Of a stretch of DNA of 41,253 nucleotides, positions 21,235 to 29,505 are shown one piece after another. Source of the stretch: an uncultured Subdoligranulum sp. GTDB lineage: Bacteria > Bacillota > Clostridia > Oscillospirales > Ruminococcaceae. The notes under the pieces are model-generated. The model was not told where the DNA came from, searched no databases, and worked only from the letters and a program-made list of their open reading frames with translations. The stretch is taken from positions 1 through 41,253 of the forward strand of contig CALZZE010000023.1 of assembly GCA_945830575.1 (NCBI GenBank), given 5' to 3'. Position 1 is the stretch's first letter; every line of letters begins with the position of its first letter. The position numbers and the translations under genes are program-made.

Positions 21235-22098
21235 ATGAACATCCTTCAAAACGGAACACAATTTACACTGTACAAGGAAAAGGACTGCATCGGCCGCGCC
21301 GAACTGTCGCAGAACCGCGTGGCCGCGTTAGAGATCGTGCCCCGGTGGCGGCGGCGGGGCTACGGCAGCTATCTGCTCAAAGAGCTTTTGCGCCGTAGCG
21401 GCGGCTTTGACCGCGCTGTGGAAAGCACCTTCACCGCGTCGCTGCCCGCTGCGGACAACGCGGCGGCGTGGGCGCTGGCGGCCAGATTCGGGTTTACGGC
21501 ACAGGGCGGGCAGCTGGTTCGCCGCCGGGTGCCGGATATCAGTGCTGTGACGCTGTGCCACGAATTCCTGCGCACCCACTGTCCGGCAGGCGGGCTGTAT
21601 CTGGACGCCACCTGCGGCAATGGGCACGACACGCTGTTTTTGTGTCAGCTGGCGGGGTCGGAGGGCCGCGTGGTGGGGCTGGACATCCAGCCCGCCGCCG
21701 TGGAGGCCACCAACCGGCGGCTGACGGACGCGGGGTACAGTTCGGTGGGCCGGGCGGTACTGCTGGACCACGCCCGTCTGCTGGAGGTGGCAGCGCCCGG
21801 CACGGCGGACTGCGTGCTGTTCAATTTCGGCTGGCTGCCGGGGGCGGATCACAGCGTCCACTCCACCGCCGATGGCAGTCTGAAAGCGCTGGAGGCGGCC
21901 TTGCAGGCGCTGCGCCCCGGCGGGGTGCTGGCGGCGGTTCTGTACAGCGGACGGGTCATCGGTGACGGGGAAAAGCAGGCTGCGCTGGCCTGGTTCCGGG
22001 CGCTGCCGCTGACCCGGTACACCGTGCTGGTCTGCGAGTTTGCCAACTGGGACAAAACCGCCCCACTGCCCTGCTTTGCCATCAAGCGGCCGATTTAA
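21235..22098 (+). CDS. mnmM: Fusion of GNAT-like acetyltransferase domain and MnmM-type tRNA methyltransferase
   Basis: A 287-residue protein of two parts. Residues 1-100 look like a small GNAT fold: ALEIVPRWRRRGYGSYLLKE carries the acetyl-CoA-binding RxxGxG pattern, and NAAAWALAARFGFTAQG the usual asparagine/phenylalanine helix. Residues 108-287 match the YtqB/MnmM family (PF06962): LYLDATCGNGHDTLFLCQLA is the SAM-binding motif I, VVGLDIQPAAVEATNRRL motif II, and NFGWLPGADHSVHSTADGSL the family-specific active-site segment. MnmM methylates nm5s2U34 of tRNA to mnm5s2U in Gram-positives. What the GNAT part acetylates, or whether it only binds tRNA or acetyl-CoA, is unknown. Confidence 0.82.
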   Translation: MNILQNGTQFTLYKEKDCIGRAELSQNRVAALEIVPRWRRRGYGSYLLKELLRRSGGFDRAVESTFTASLPAADNAAAWALAARFGFTAQGGQLVRRRVPDISAVTLCHEFLRTHCPAGGLYLDATCGNGHDTLFLCQLAGSEGRVVGLDIQPAAVEATNRRLTDAGYSSVGRAVLLDHARLLEVAAPGTADCVLFNFGWLPGADHSVHSTADGSLKALEAALQALRPGGVLAAVLYSGRVIGDGEKQAALAWFRALPLTRYTVLVCEFANWDKTAPLPCFAIKRPI

Positions 22099-22108
22099 GA
22101 AGTTTTTC

Positions 22109-22137
22109 TTGCATTTTGACGCAAAACAGGGTATGAT
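22109..22137 (+). promoter_or_regulatory. Promoter of prfC
   Basis: TTGCAT (22109-22114), 17-nt spacer, TATGAT (22132-22137), 36 nt before the ATG at 22174. Confidence 0.65.
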
Positions 22138-22173
22138 AAAGTGTATGTGTATTTTGTATGAAGGAGAATGAAA

Positions 22174-23787
22174 ATGCCCTCCAATCGTGAACAAATCGAG
22201 AGCCGGCGCACCTTTGCGATCATCTCGCACCCCGACGCCGGCAAGACCACCCTCACTGAAAAGTTACTGCTGTACGGGGGAGCCATCCAGACCGCCGGCT
22301 CCGTCAAGGGCAAGCAGAGTGCCAAGCATGCCGTGTCCGACTGGATGGACATTGAAAAGCAGCGCGGTATTTCCGTTACATCGTCTGTTTTGCAGTTCAA
22401 CTATCAGGGCAAATGCATCAATATTCTGGACACTCCCGGCCACCAGGACTTCTCGGAGGACACCTACCGCACCCTCATGGCCGCCGACTGTGCCGTCATG
22501 GTCATTGACGCGGCCAAAGGCGTGGAGGCCCAGACCATCAAGCTGTTCAAGGTCTGCACGCTGCGGCACATCCCCATTTTCACCTTCATCAACAAGATGG
22601 ACCGGGAGGCCCGCGACCCCTTTGAGCTGATGGAAAACATCGAGGAGATTCTGGGCATCCGCACCTATCCCATGAACTGGCCCATCGGCTGCGGCAAGGG
22701 CTTCAAGGGTGTGTATGACCGGAACAGCCGCCGGGTGCTGGCCTTTGAGAGCGACGGCCGCGCCAACGGCGTGAAAAAGGTGGAGGAGATCACCGCCGAG
22801 CTGGGCGATGCCGCGCTGGATTCCCTGATTGGCGCCGAGAATCACCAGAAGCTGGCCGAGGATATCGAGCTGCTGGACGGCGCCGCAGAGGAATTTGACC
22901 TGGATGCCGTGCAGCATGGCGAGCTGTCCCCCGTCTTTTTCGGGTCGGCACTGACCAACTTTGGTGTGGAGCCCTTTCTGCAGGAGTTCCTGCGGCTGAC
23001 CCCCGCCCCGCTGCCCCGCAAGGATTCCCTTTCCGGCGAAGTGGTGGACCCCTGCAGCGAGGAATTCTCCGGGTTCATCTTCAAAATTCAGGCCAACATG
23101 AACAAAAACCACCGGGATCGCATTGCGTTTCTCCGCATCTGCTCCGGCAAATTCGAGCGGGGCATGGAGGCCTTCCATGTGCAGGAGGGCAAGAACATCA
23201 AGCTGGCCACCGGCACCAGCCTGATGGCGGATGACCGTGCCATCGTTAGCGAGGCTTACGCGGGCGACATCATCGGCCTGTTTGACCCGGGTATCTTCTC
23301 CATCGGGGACACGCTGTGCACCGGCAAAAAGCACGTGCAGTTTGCCGGCATCCCCACCTTTGCGCCGGAGCATTTCGCCCGGGTAACGCAGGTGGACACC
23401 ATGAAACGCAAACAGTTCGTCAAGGGCATGGAGCAGATCGCCCAAGAGGGCGCCATCCAGATTTTCCGCGACCTTGGCTCCGGCATGGAGGAGGTCATTG
23501 TCGGCGTGGTGGGCGTGCTGCAGCTGGAAGTGCTGGAATATCGCCTGAAAAACGAGTACAATGTGGACATTCGGATGCAGTCGCTGCCTTACGAGCATCT
23601 GCGCTGGATCCTCAATGACCCGGAAGAGCTGGATCCCAAGCGTCTGGATCTGACCAGCGACACCCGCCCCATCGAGGATCTGAAGGGCAATCACCTGCTG
23701 CTGTTCGGCAGCCCGTGGAGCATCAACTGGGCGGAGCAGCACAACGAAACCTTGAAATTGTCGGAGTTCGGCAACCTGACCTTTTAA
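22174..23787 (+). CDS. prfC: Peptide chain release factor 3 (RF3)
   Basis: A 537-residue translational GTPase. G1 is SHPDAGKTT near residue 19, G2 region KQRGISVTSS, G3 DTPGHQDFSEDTYRTL and G4 NKMDRE; the RF3-specific domain II/III segments (GGAIQTAGSVKGK, VGVLQLEVLEYRLKNEYNVD) are all present. RF3 removes RF1/RF2 from the ribosome after peptide release. The length is normal for the family. AAGGAG sits 7 nt before the ATG at 22174; an ATG two codons earlier (22168) is only 1 nt from that site and is rejected. Monocistronic, with a promoter and terminator of its own. Confidence 0.95.
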   Translation: MPSNREQIESRRTFAIISHPDAGKTTLTEKLLLYGGAIQTAGSVKGKQSAKHAVSDWMDIEKQRGISVTSSVLQFNYQGKCINILDTPGHQDFSEDTYRTLMAADCAVMVIDAAKGVEAQTIKLFKVCTLRHIPIFTFINKMDREARDPFELMENIEEILGIRTYPMNWPIGCGKGFKGVYDRNSRRVLAFESDGRANGVKKVEEITAELGDAALDSLIGAENHQKLAEDIELLDGAAEEFDLDAVQHGELSPVFFGSALTNFGVEPFLQEFLRLTPAPLPRKDSLSGEVVDPCSEEFSGFIFKIQANMNKNHRDRIAFLRICSGKFERGMEAFHVQEGKNIKLATGTSLMADDRAIVSEAYAGDIIGLFDPGIFSIGDTLCTGKKHVQFAGIPTFAPEHFARVTQVDTMKRKQFVKGMEQIAQEGAIQIFRDLGSGMEEVIVGVVGVLQLEVLEYRLKNEYNVDIRMQSLPYEHLRWILNDPEELDPKRLDLTSDTRPIEDLKGNHLLLFGSPWSINWAEQHNETLKLSEFGNLTF

Positions 23788-23792
23788 GCAGA

Positions 23793-23824
23793 ACCGCCGC
23801 CGCGCAAATCAGCGCGGCGGCGGT
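23793..23824 (+). terminator. Terminator between prfC and the DUF523 gene
   Basis: A perfect 13-bp stem, ACCGCCGCCGCGC/GCGCGGCGGCGGT, around AAATCA, then TTCGTTAT. The T tract is weak; the convergent gene stops at 23829. Confidence 0.75.
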
Positions 23825-23828
23825 TTCG

Positions 23829-24254
23829 TTATAACGTATCGCAGGTATCTTCGTTGTACACCGGGATGCCCGCAGCCAGTAAGGCCTCGGCAGTAAGGCC
23901 GCTGCCTGCCGTGAGGGTGTGGGTGAAGGTGCCGTCATAAATCTGCCCGCAGCCGCAGCTGGGGCTGTTTTTCTTGAGTACCGCCGCCGCGCAGCCGGTC
24001 AGCTTCGCCAGCTGTACCGCCGTCTGCGCCCCTTTTTGGTACTGGGCGGTCACATCTGCGCCCTGCTCCGTCACCACACAATTCCCCTGCCGTTCCGCAG
24101 GCGGGCGGGGCGTGGGCAGACCGCCGTACACCTCCGGGCAGACCGGAATCAGTGTGTGCCGCCCGGCCAGTGCCAGCACCGCCGGGCAGGCGTTGTCCCC
24201 GCCGGAATACTTGCACGCCACCCCCAGCAGGCAGGCGGAAACCAGAATGTACAT
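23829..24254 (-). CDS. DUF523 family protein
   Basis: A 141-residue protein with SACLLGVACKYSGGDNACPA at the N-terminus, PVCPEVYGGLPTPRPPAE in the middle and LKKNSPSCGCGQIYDGTFT towards the end, the three signatures of DUF523. The conserved cysteines (CLLG..C, CPE, SCG) suggest metal or Fe-S binding, but no function is known. It starts 4 nt after the stop of the pyrophosphatase gene, with AGGAG within that gene's last codons, so it is the second gene of a two-gene operon. Confidence 0.85.
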   Translation of the reverse strand: MYILVSACLLGVACKYSGGDNACPAVLALAGRHTLIPVCPEVYGGLPTPRPPAERQGNCVVTEQGADVTAQYQKGAQTAVQLAKLTGCAAAVLKKNSPSCGCGQIYDGTFTHTLTAGSGLTAEALLAAGIPVYNEDTCDTL

Positions 24255-24258
24255 AGGC

Positions 24259-25920
24259 TTACTCCTGCCGGGCCTGCAGGGCGGCCAGCAGCGGCGGGAT
24301 GAGCTGCTTTTTGCGGCTGACCACGCCTTCCAGCACCGCCACACCGTCCTTGGGCTCCACGCCGAAGGCTTCCTGCAAAATCTTATCGGCATCCTTACCG
24401 GTGAACATCAGGTCGGTGGCCTGCTGGAGCATATCGGTGAACATATAGAACACCAGCGGCAGGCCCTCCTTGCCGGCGGCTTTTTCCAGATAGGGTCCCA
24501 CCAGCTCCTCGGCGGCAGCGCGGGAGCGCTGGGTCATGTAGCAGGACTGACCCACGCCGAACTTCACATCGCCGCGGCTGAACACCTTGAAGTCCGAGCG
24601 GAACACATCATCGGCGCTGCGGCCGGACAGGTCGGCTCCGGCCTCGAACATCTGCTCGGCGTAGGTGGGGATGTCCTCCCCTGCCAGCTGTGCCAGTGCC
24701 CGGGCGGCGGCCTCGTCCATGGGGGTGGAGGTGGGTGAGCGGAACATCAGCGTGTCCGACAAAATGGCGGACATGAGCAGGCCCGCGATGTGCCGGGGCG
24801 GGGTCACACCCGCCTCGCAGAACATCTGGTACAGGATGGTGGAGGTGCAGCCCACCGGCACATTGCGGAAATACACCGGGCCGCGGGTCTCCAGACTGCC
24901 GATGCGGTGGTGGTCGATGATTTCCAGAATGTCCGCCTGCTCCAGCCCGTCCACTGCCTGGGTCTTTTCGTTGTGGTCCACCATGATGACCTGTTTGCGG
25001 TGCAGGTTCAGCAGGTTCCGGCGGCTGACCACGCCGCAGTATTTGCCGCTCTCGTCCAGAATCGGGAAATAGCGGTGACGGACCTTGGCCATGATCTTCT
25101 GAGCGTCGTCAATGGGCGTATTGACGCTGAATTTCAGCAGATCGCCGCTGCGCATGAAATGCCGCACCGGCGCGGCGGTGGAAATCAGGCGGGCGGCGGC
25201 GTAAGTATCAAAGTGGGTGGTGATGACGGCGCAGCCCTTCTCCTCGGCCCGGGCCAGAATGGTGCGTGGCACCGCTGAGCCGCAGCAGACCACAATGGCC
25301 CCCGCGCCGCAGTCGATGGCGCACATCTGGGTCTCATACCGGTTGGACACCAGTACCAGATCGCCGGGATTCACCGCGCCGTCCATGATCTCGGGGCTGG
25401 TGCCGATGAAAATATGCCCCTGCGTCACGCGGGCGTCCGGGTCTCCTTTCAGCATCTCGCCCTCCAGTGTGGAGAGGATGTTGCGGTAGCTGGTGCCTGC
25501 CTTGGACAGCACGGCGGTGTCGAACAGGTCCATATTGGCGTTGGCGATGTCCTTCACCGCGATAAGCCCCTTCAGCTCGTTGTCGCTGTCGGTGATGCAC
25601 AGCGTATCGATCTCCACATCGCGCATCAGCGTCCACGCGGCGCGCACGCTCATCTCCTCGTCGATGCCCGGCTGGCGGCGGATGTCGATGTCCTTGATCT
25701 GGGGGCTGAGGTCGGTGCAGAGGCGGGGCGGCTCCACCCCGAAATGCCGGAGCACAAAGGCGGTCTCCCGGTTGACCGCTCCGGCGCGCCGCGCCTCGTA
25801 CACGGCGTCGCCTTTCTGGTTTTTCAGGTAGGCGTAGGCCAGCGCCGAGCAGATGGAATCCGTATCGGGATTTTTGTGGCCAATGATGTTGACTTTTCTT
25901 CTTACAATTTCGTTCGGCAT
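24259..25920 (-). CDS. Family II manganese-dependent inorganic pyrophosphatase with CBS and DRTGG domains
   Basis: A 553-residue protein. The N-terminal DHH part has IIGHKNPDTDSICSALAYAY with metal-binding His and Asp residues. A regulatory insert of two CBS motifs (about 75-130 and 250-305, including MAKVRHRYFPILDESGKYCG) surrounds a DRTGG domain (about 145-245). The catalytic fold resumes with LEIIDHHRIGSLETRGPVYF and the DHHA2 domain. This is the layout of nucleotide-regulated CBS-PPases of Clostridia, which hydrolyse PPi in the cytoplasm and are controlled by AMP/ADP/ATP or diadenosine polyphosphates (family knowledge). The ATG at 25920 has GAAAGGG upstream. A TATAAT at 25984-25989 on the minus strand may be its -10 box, with no clear -35. 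Confidence 0.9.
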   Translation of the reverse strand: MPNEIVRRKVNIIGHKNPDTDSICSALAYAYLKNQKGDAVYEARRAGAVNRETAFVLRHFGVEPPRLCTDLSPQIKDIDIRRQPGIDEEMSVRAAWTLMRDVEIDTLCITDSDNELKGLIAVKDIANANMDLFDTAVLSKAGTSYRNILSTLEGEMLKGDPDARVTQGHIFIGTSPEIMDGAVNPGDLVLVSNRYETQMCAIDCGAGAIVVCCGSAVPRTILARAEEKGCAVITTHFDTYAAARLISTAAPVRHFMRSGDLLKFSVNTPIDDAQKIMAKVRHRYFPILDESGKYCGVVSRRNLLNLHRKQVIMVDHNEKTQAVDGLEQADILEIIDHHRIGSLETRGPVYFRNVPVGCTSTILYQMFCEAGVTPPRHIAGLLMSAILSDTLMFRSPTSTPMDEAAARALAQLAGEDIPTYAEQMFEAGADLSGRSADDVFRSDFKVFSRGDVKFGVGQSCYMTQRSRAAAEELVGPYLEKAAGKEGLPLVFYMFTDMLQQATDLMFTGKDADKILQEAFGVEPKDGVAVLEGVVSRKKQLIPPLLAALQARQE

Positions 25921-26015
25921 GAATAACAGCCCTTTCGTAGTAAAATATCTAAAAAAACACAGAATTATCCTTATACTTTCTCTATTATATCATACTTTTT
26001 TGCATTTGGCGATTC

Positions 26016-26044
26016 TTGACAAAGTTTTTGTTGTAGCGTAAAAT
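26016..26044 (+). promoter_or_regulatory. Promoter of typA
   Basis: TTGACA (26016-26021), 17-nt spacer, TAAAAT (26039-26044); the leader to 26100 is about 50 nt. Confidence 0.65.
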
Positions 26045-26099
26045 GTAAGAGTATGTGTTTTGTTTCATTTTTCAATTTCCGAGATAGAGAGGGACCAAC

Positions 26100-27932
26100 A
26101 TGATTCAGGAAAACCTGCGTAACGTGGCCATCATCGCCCACGTTGACCATGGCAAGACCACCCTGGTGGACCAGATGCTGAAGCAGAGCGGCGCATTCCG
26201 CGAGAACCAGCAGGTGGCCGAGCGGGTGATGGACTCCGGCGACATCGAGCGGGAGCGCGGCATCACCATTCTGGCGAAGAACTGCTCCTGCAACTACAAG
26301 GGCGTCAAGATCAACATTGTGGACACCCCGGGCCACGCCGACTTCGGCGGCGAGGTGGAGCGCGTGCTCAAGATGGTGAACGGCGTGCTGCTGCTGGTGG
26401 ACGCCGCCGAGGGCTGCATGCCCCAGACCCGGTTCGTGCTGCAGAAGGCTTTGCAGCAGAATCTGTCTCTGGTCATCGCCGTGAACAAGATCGACCGTCC
26501 CGACGCCCGCGTGGCCGAGGTCATTGACGAGATTTTAGAGCTGCTGATGGATCTGGGCGCCACCGATGAGCAGCTGGACAGCCCCATGGTGTTCTGCTCC
26601 GGCCGCAACGGCACCGCCAGCTACGACTGGACCCATCCCGAGAACGGCACCGACCTGATGCCGCTGTTCGACACCATTCTGAAATACGTGGCCCCGCCGG
26701 AGGGCGAGCCGGACGAGCCGATGCAGATGCTGGTCTCCAGCGTGGACTACAACGAGTTTGTGGGCCGCATGGGCGTGGGCCGGGTGCAGAACGGTGTCAT
26801 CAAGGTGGGACAGGCCGTGCAGGTGTGCGACTGGCACAACCCCGATGTGCGCATGACCGGCCGCATCACCAAGCTGTTTGATTTCAAGGCCAACGGCCGC
26901 GAGCCGATCGAGCAGGCCGCCGCCGGCGACATCGTGGCCTTTGCCGGCCTGCCCGACATCACCATCGGCAACACGCTGTGCGACCCCGGCAAGGTGCAGC
27001 CGCTGCCCTTCGTGAAGATCAACGACCCCACGGTGGAGATGACCTTCTCGGTGAACGATTCCCCCTTCGCAGGCAAGGAGGGCAAGTATGTGACCTCCCG
27101 CCAGATCCGTGACCGGCTGTTCCGTGAGCTGCTCAAGGATGTGGCTCTCAAGGTGGAGGATTCTGCCACCACCGATTCCTTCCGGGTGATGGGCCGCGGC
27201 GAAATGCATCTGTCCATCCTCATCGAGACGATGCGCCGGGAGGGCTACGAGCTGCAGGTCAGCCCCCCGCACGTGCTGACCCACGTGGAGAACGGCAAGA
27301 CCATGGAGCCCATGGAGCGTGTGGTCGTTGACGTGCCGGAGGTCTATCAGGGCGCGGTGATGACCGCACTGGGTGCGCGCAAGGCTATTCTGATGAATAT
27401 GCAGATGATGAACAGCCGCACCCGGCTGGAGTTCCGCATGCCCAGCCGTGGTCTGTTCGGCTACCGCAGCCAGTTCCTCACCGACACCCACGGCGAGGGC
27501 ATCATGAACACCATTTTTGACGGCTACGAGGAATGGTGCGGCGACATTGCCACCCGGTCCAGCGGCTCCCTCATCAGCTGGGACACCGGCGACGCCGTGA
27601 CCTACGGCCTGTTCAACGCCCAGCAGCGGGGCACCCTGCTGGTGAACGCCGGTGAGAAGGTCTATTCCGGCGAGGTGGTGGGCTTTACCCCCACCGGTGA
27701 GGATATCACCGTCAACGTCTGCAAGACCAAGCATCTGACCAACACCCGCGCCTCCGGCAGCGATGACGCGCTGCGTCTGGTGCCGGTGAGCAAGCTGAGC
27801 CTGGAGGCCTGTCTGGAGTTTTTGGCCCCCGACGAGCTGCTGGAAGTCACCCCCGAGAATCTGCGCATCCGCAAGCGGATTCTGGACCACGACCTGCGCA
27901 TGAAGGCCGCCAGCCGCAAGAAGAATTCCTGA
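26100..27932 (+). CDS. typA: Translational GTPase TypA/BipA
   Basis: A 610-residue GTPase. G1 is AHVDHGKTT at residues 13-21, G2 RERGITI, G3 [16 protein letters not shown] and G4 [10 protein letters not shown]; beta-barrel and EF-G-like domains follow, then the TypA-specific C-terminal domain ([28 protein letters not shown]-like stretch). BipA binds the 70S ribosome and supports 50S assembly and growth under stress. Length is normal. The ATG at 26100 is preceded by GAGAGGGA. Monocistronic, with a terminator shared with the convergent patB-type gene. Confidence 0.95.
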   Translation: MIQENLRNVAIIAHVDHGKTTLVDQMLKQSGAFRENQQVAERVMDSGDIERERGITILAKNCSCNYKGVKINIVDTPGHADFGGEVERVLKMVNGVLLLVDAAEGCMPQTRFVLQKALQQNLSLVIAVNKIDRPDARVAEVIDEILELLMDLGATDEQLDSPMVFCSGRNGTASYDWTHPENGTDLMPLFDTILKYVAPPEGEPDEPMQMLVSSVDYNEFVGRMGVGRVQNGVIKVGQAVQVCDWHNPDVRMTGRITKLFDFKANGREPIEQAAAGDIVAFAGLPDITIGNTLCDPGKVQPLPFVKINDPTVEMTFSVNDSPFAGKEGKYVTSRQIRDRLFRELLKDVALKVEDSATTDSFRVMGRGEMHLSILIETMRREGYELQVSPPHVLTHVENGKTMEPMERVVVDVPEVYQGAVMTALGARKAILMNMQMMNSRTRLEFRMPSRGLFGYRSQFLTDTHGEGIMNTIFDGYEEWCGDIATRSSGSLISWDTGDAVTYGLFNAQQRGTLLVNAGEKVYSGEVVGFTPTGEDITVNVCKTKHLTNTRASGSDDALRLVPVSKLSLEACLEFLAPDELLEVTPENLRIRKRILDHDLRMKAASRKKNS

Positions 27933-27947
27933 ATAAAATAAAAATGT

Positions 27948-27975
27948 CCCTCCGCCTGACGGCGGAGGGATTTTT
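27948..27975. terminator. Bidirectional terminator between typA and the patB-type gene
   Basis: Stem CCCTCCGCC/GGCGGAGGG with TGAC loop (27948-27969), then ATTTTT; an A-rich stretch on the 5' side (27934-27944) provides T residues on the minus strand. Confidence 0.85.
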
Positions 27976-27981
27976 GCTGCC

Positions 27982-29195
27982 TTATGCGTTGAAAACGTAT
28001 TTATCGAGACGGTCAAAGGCTTCCTGCACGCGGGACAGCGGCAGCGCCAGATTCATGCGGATGTGGCAGGGGCCGTGGAACATCCGGCCATCCTGCACAG
28101 CCACGCCCACATCCCAGCAGGCCTGCTCCACCTGCTGGATGGTTTTGCCGTGGGCAGCACACCAGTCGGTACAGTCCACAAACAGCATGTAGGTGCCCTG
28201 CGCCGGGCTGACGGTCACGCCCTCAAAACGGGACTGAATGAAATCACAGGCATAGCGAATGTTGCCGGTGATGACGTGACACAGCTCGTCCACCCACTGC
28301 TCCCCTTCCGGCGTGTAGGCGCCGACAAGGGCGTGCATTGACAAAACGTTCATGGCATTGTAGTGGGATTTGGCGGCTCTCGACCGCACCCGGTCCCGCA
28401 GCGCGGGGTCATAGATAATGTGGTAGCTGCCCACCAGACCCGCCAGATTGAAAGTCTTGCTGGGGGCGTACAGCGCCACGGTGCGGCGGCGGGCGTCCTC
28501 ACTCACCGACTGGGTGGGAATGTGCTTGTATCCTTCCAGAATGATGTCCGACCAAATCTCATCGGAAATCACGGTGCAGTCATTGGCCCGGTAGACCTCC
28601 ATGGCCTTTTCCAGCTCCCACCGTTCCCACACGCGGCCGCAGGGGTTGTGGGGGCTGCAAAACACCGCCACGTGGATGTGGTGCTGCTTTAATTTTGCGT
28701 CCATGTCCTCATAGTCCATGCGCCAGACGCCCTGCCCGTCCTTCACCAGCGGACTGTGAACGATGTGGTAGCCGCTGTCCTCCAGCGAATGGGTGAACCC
28801 GACGTAGGTGGGGCTGTGGAGCAGTACCGGGTCACCGGGAGCCGCACAAGCCGCCACGGCGGACAGCACACCGCCCAGCACACCGTTTTCGTAGCCAATG
28901 CACTCCCGGCTCAGGCCGGTGACGCCGTTGCGCACCTGCTGCCAGCGGAGGATGGCGTCATAGTAGGCGTCCGAGGTGGGAAAATACCCGAAGGCCGGGT
29001 GCTGGGTGCGCTCGATGATGGCCTGCTGGATGGTGGGCACCGTGGGGAAATTCATATCCGCCACCCACATGGGGATGACGTCAAAGCCCGGCTTGGGCTT
29101 GGTGGGGGCAAATCCGGTGGGGTGTCGGTCAGGGCATCCACTGCAATGGCATCCTTGCCGCGGCGGTTCATGAGGGATGTGAAATCGTAGGTCAT
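27982..29195 (-). CDS. patB: PatB/MalY-type PLP-dependent C-S lyase (aminotransferase fold), frameshifted near N-terminus
   Basis: Conceptually 404 residues. The natural start is the ATG at 29195, with AAAGGAGG 8 nt upstream, giving MTYDFTSLMNRRGKDAIAVD. After ALTDTP the frame breaks at a run of four C residues (29119-29122); the following PTGFAPTKPKPGFDVIPMWV is in another frame and continues intact to the stop. The downstream part has PMWVADMNFPTVPTIQQAI, FCSPHNPCGRVW, SDEIWSDIILEGY and the PLP-lysine segment YAPSKTFNLAGLVGSYHI. PatB/MalY enzymes cleave cystathionine and other cysteine S-conjugates. The 1-nt loss leaves either a pseudogene or a sequence error; everything else looks selected for function. 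A MITE-like element lies 21 bp upstream. Confidence 0.82.
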
Positions 29196-29216
29196 TGCTG
29201 GCCCTCCTTTGGTTTT

Positions 29217-29396
29217 TTAAGGCAACACCGCATAATTCTACGTGCCGATACGGCGAGCGAGGTGTGCGAGATGCGTTCCAAAAAGCGCAGATAATACTTT
29301 GTGTATTATCGAGCATTTTAGGGGCGCAGATGGTGCGCCGCAGCCGCCGAAGCGGTGCGTAAGGCGAAAGCCGTGAATTGTGCGGTATTGCCTTAA
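29217..29396. mobile_element. MITE-like element, 180 bp, with TTAAGGC terminal inverted repeats
   Basis: Left end TTAAGGCAACACCGCATAAT; the right end read on the opposite strand is TTAAGGCAATACCGCACAAT, so the 22-bp ends match with two differences. TTAA at each tip may be target duplication or part of the repeat. Inside are an 8-bp AT hairpin GATAATAC/GTATTATC (29290-29310) and GC-rich hairpins. There is no coding capacity. At least the first 48 bases after the TTAA recur identically at 41201. It lies between a TATAAT box (29409-29414, minus) and the ribosome site of the patB-type gene, so it would be part of that mRNA leader. Confidence 0.75.
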
Positions 29397-29463
29397 TATT
29401 GTAGCACCATTATAATGGCCCCGTAAAGGGAAAAATTTGGGGTGGTTCTGGAAAAATTTACAC

Positions 29464-29494
29464 AAAATGCCCCCAGCCGGAAGGCCGGGGGGCA
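29464..29494 (-). terminator. Terminator of pnp
   Basis: On the minus strand TGCCCCCCGGCC-ttcc-GGCTGGGGGCA forms a strong hairpin followed by TTTT (29464-29467), beginning 12 nt after the pnp stop. Confidence 0.8.
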
Positions 29495-29505
29495 TTGCGG
29501 GTCAA

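Noticed and set aside
26017-26022. TTGTCA as the -35 of the pyrophosphatase promoter
   Set aside because: Its distance to the minus-strand TATGAT or TATAAT is 22 nt or more, too far for a sigma-A promoter; it is the complement of the typA -35 box.
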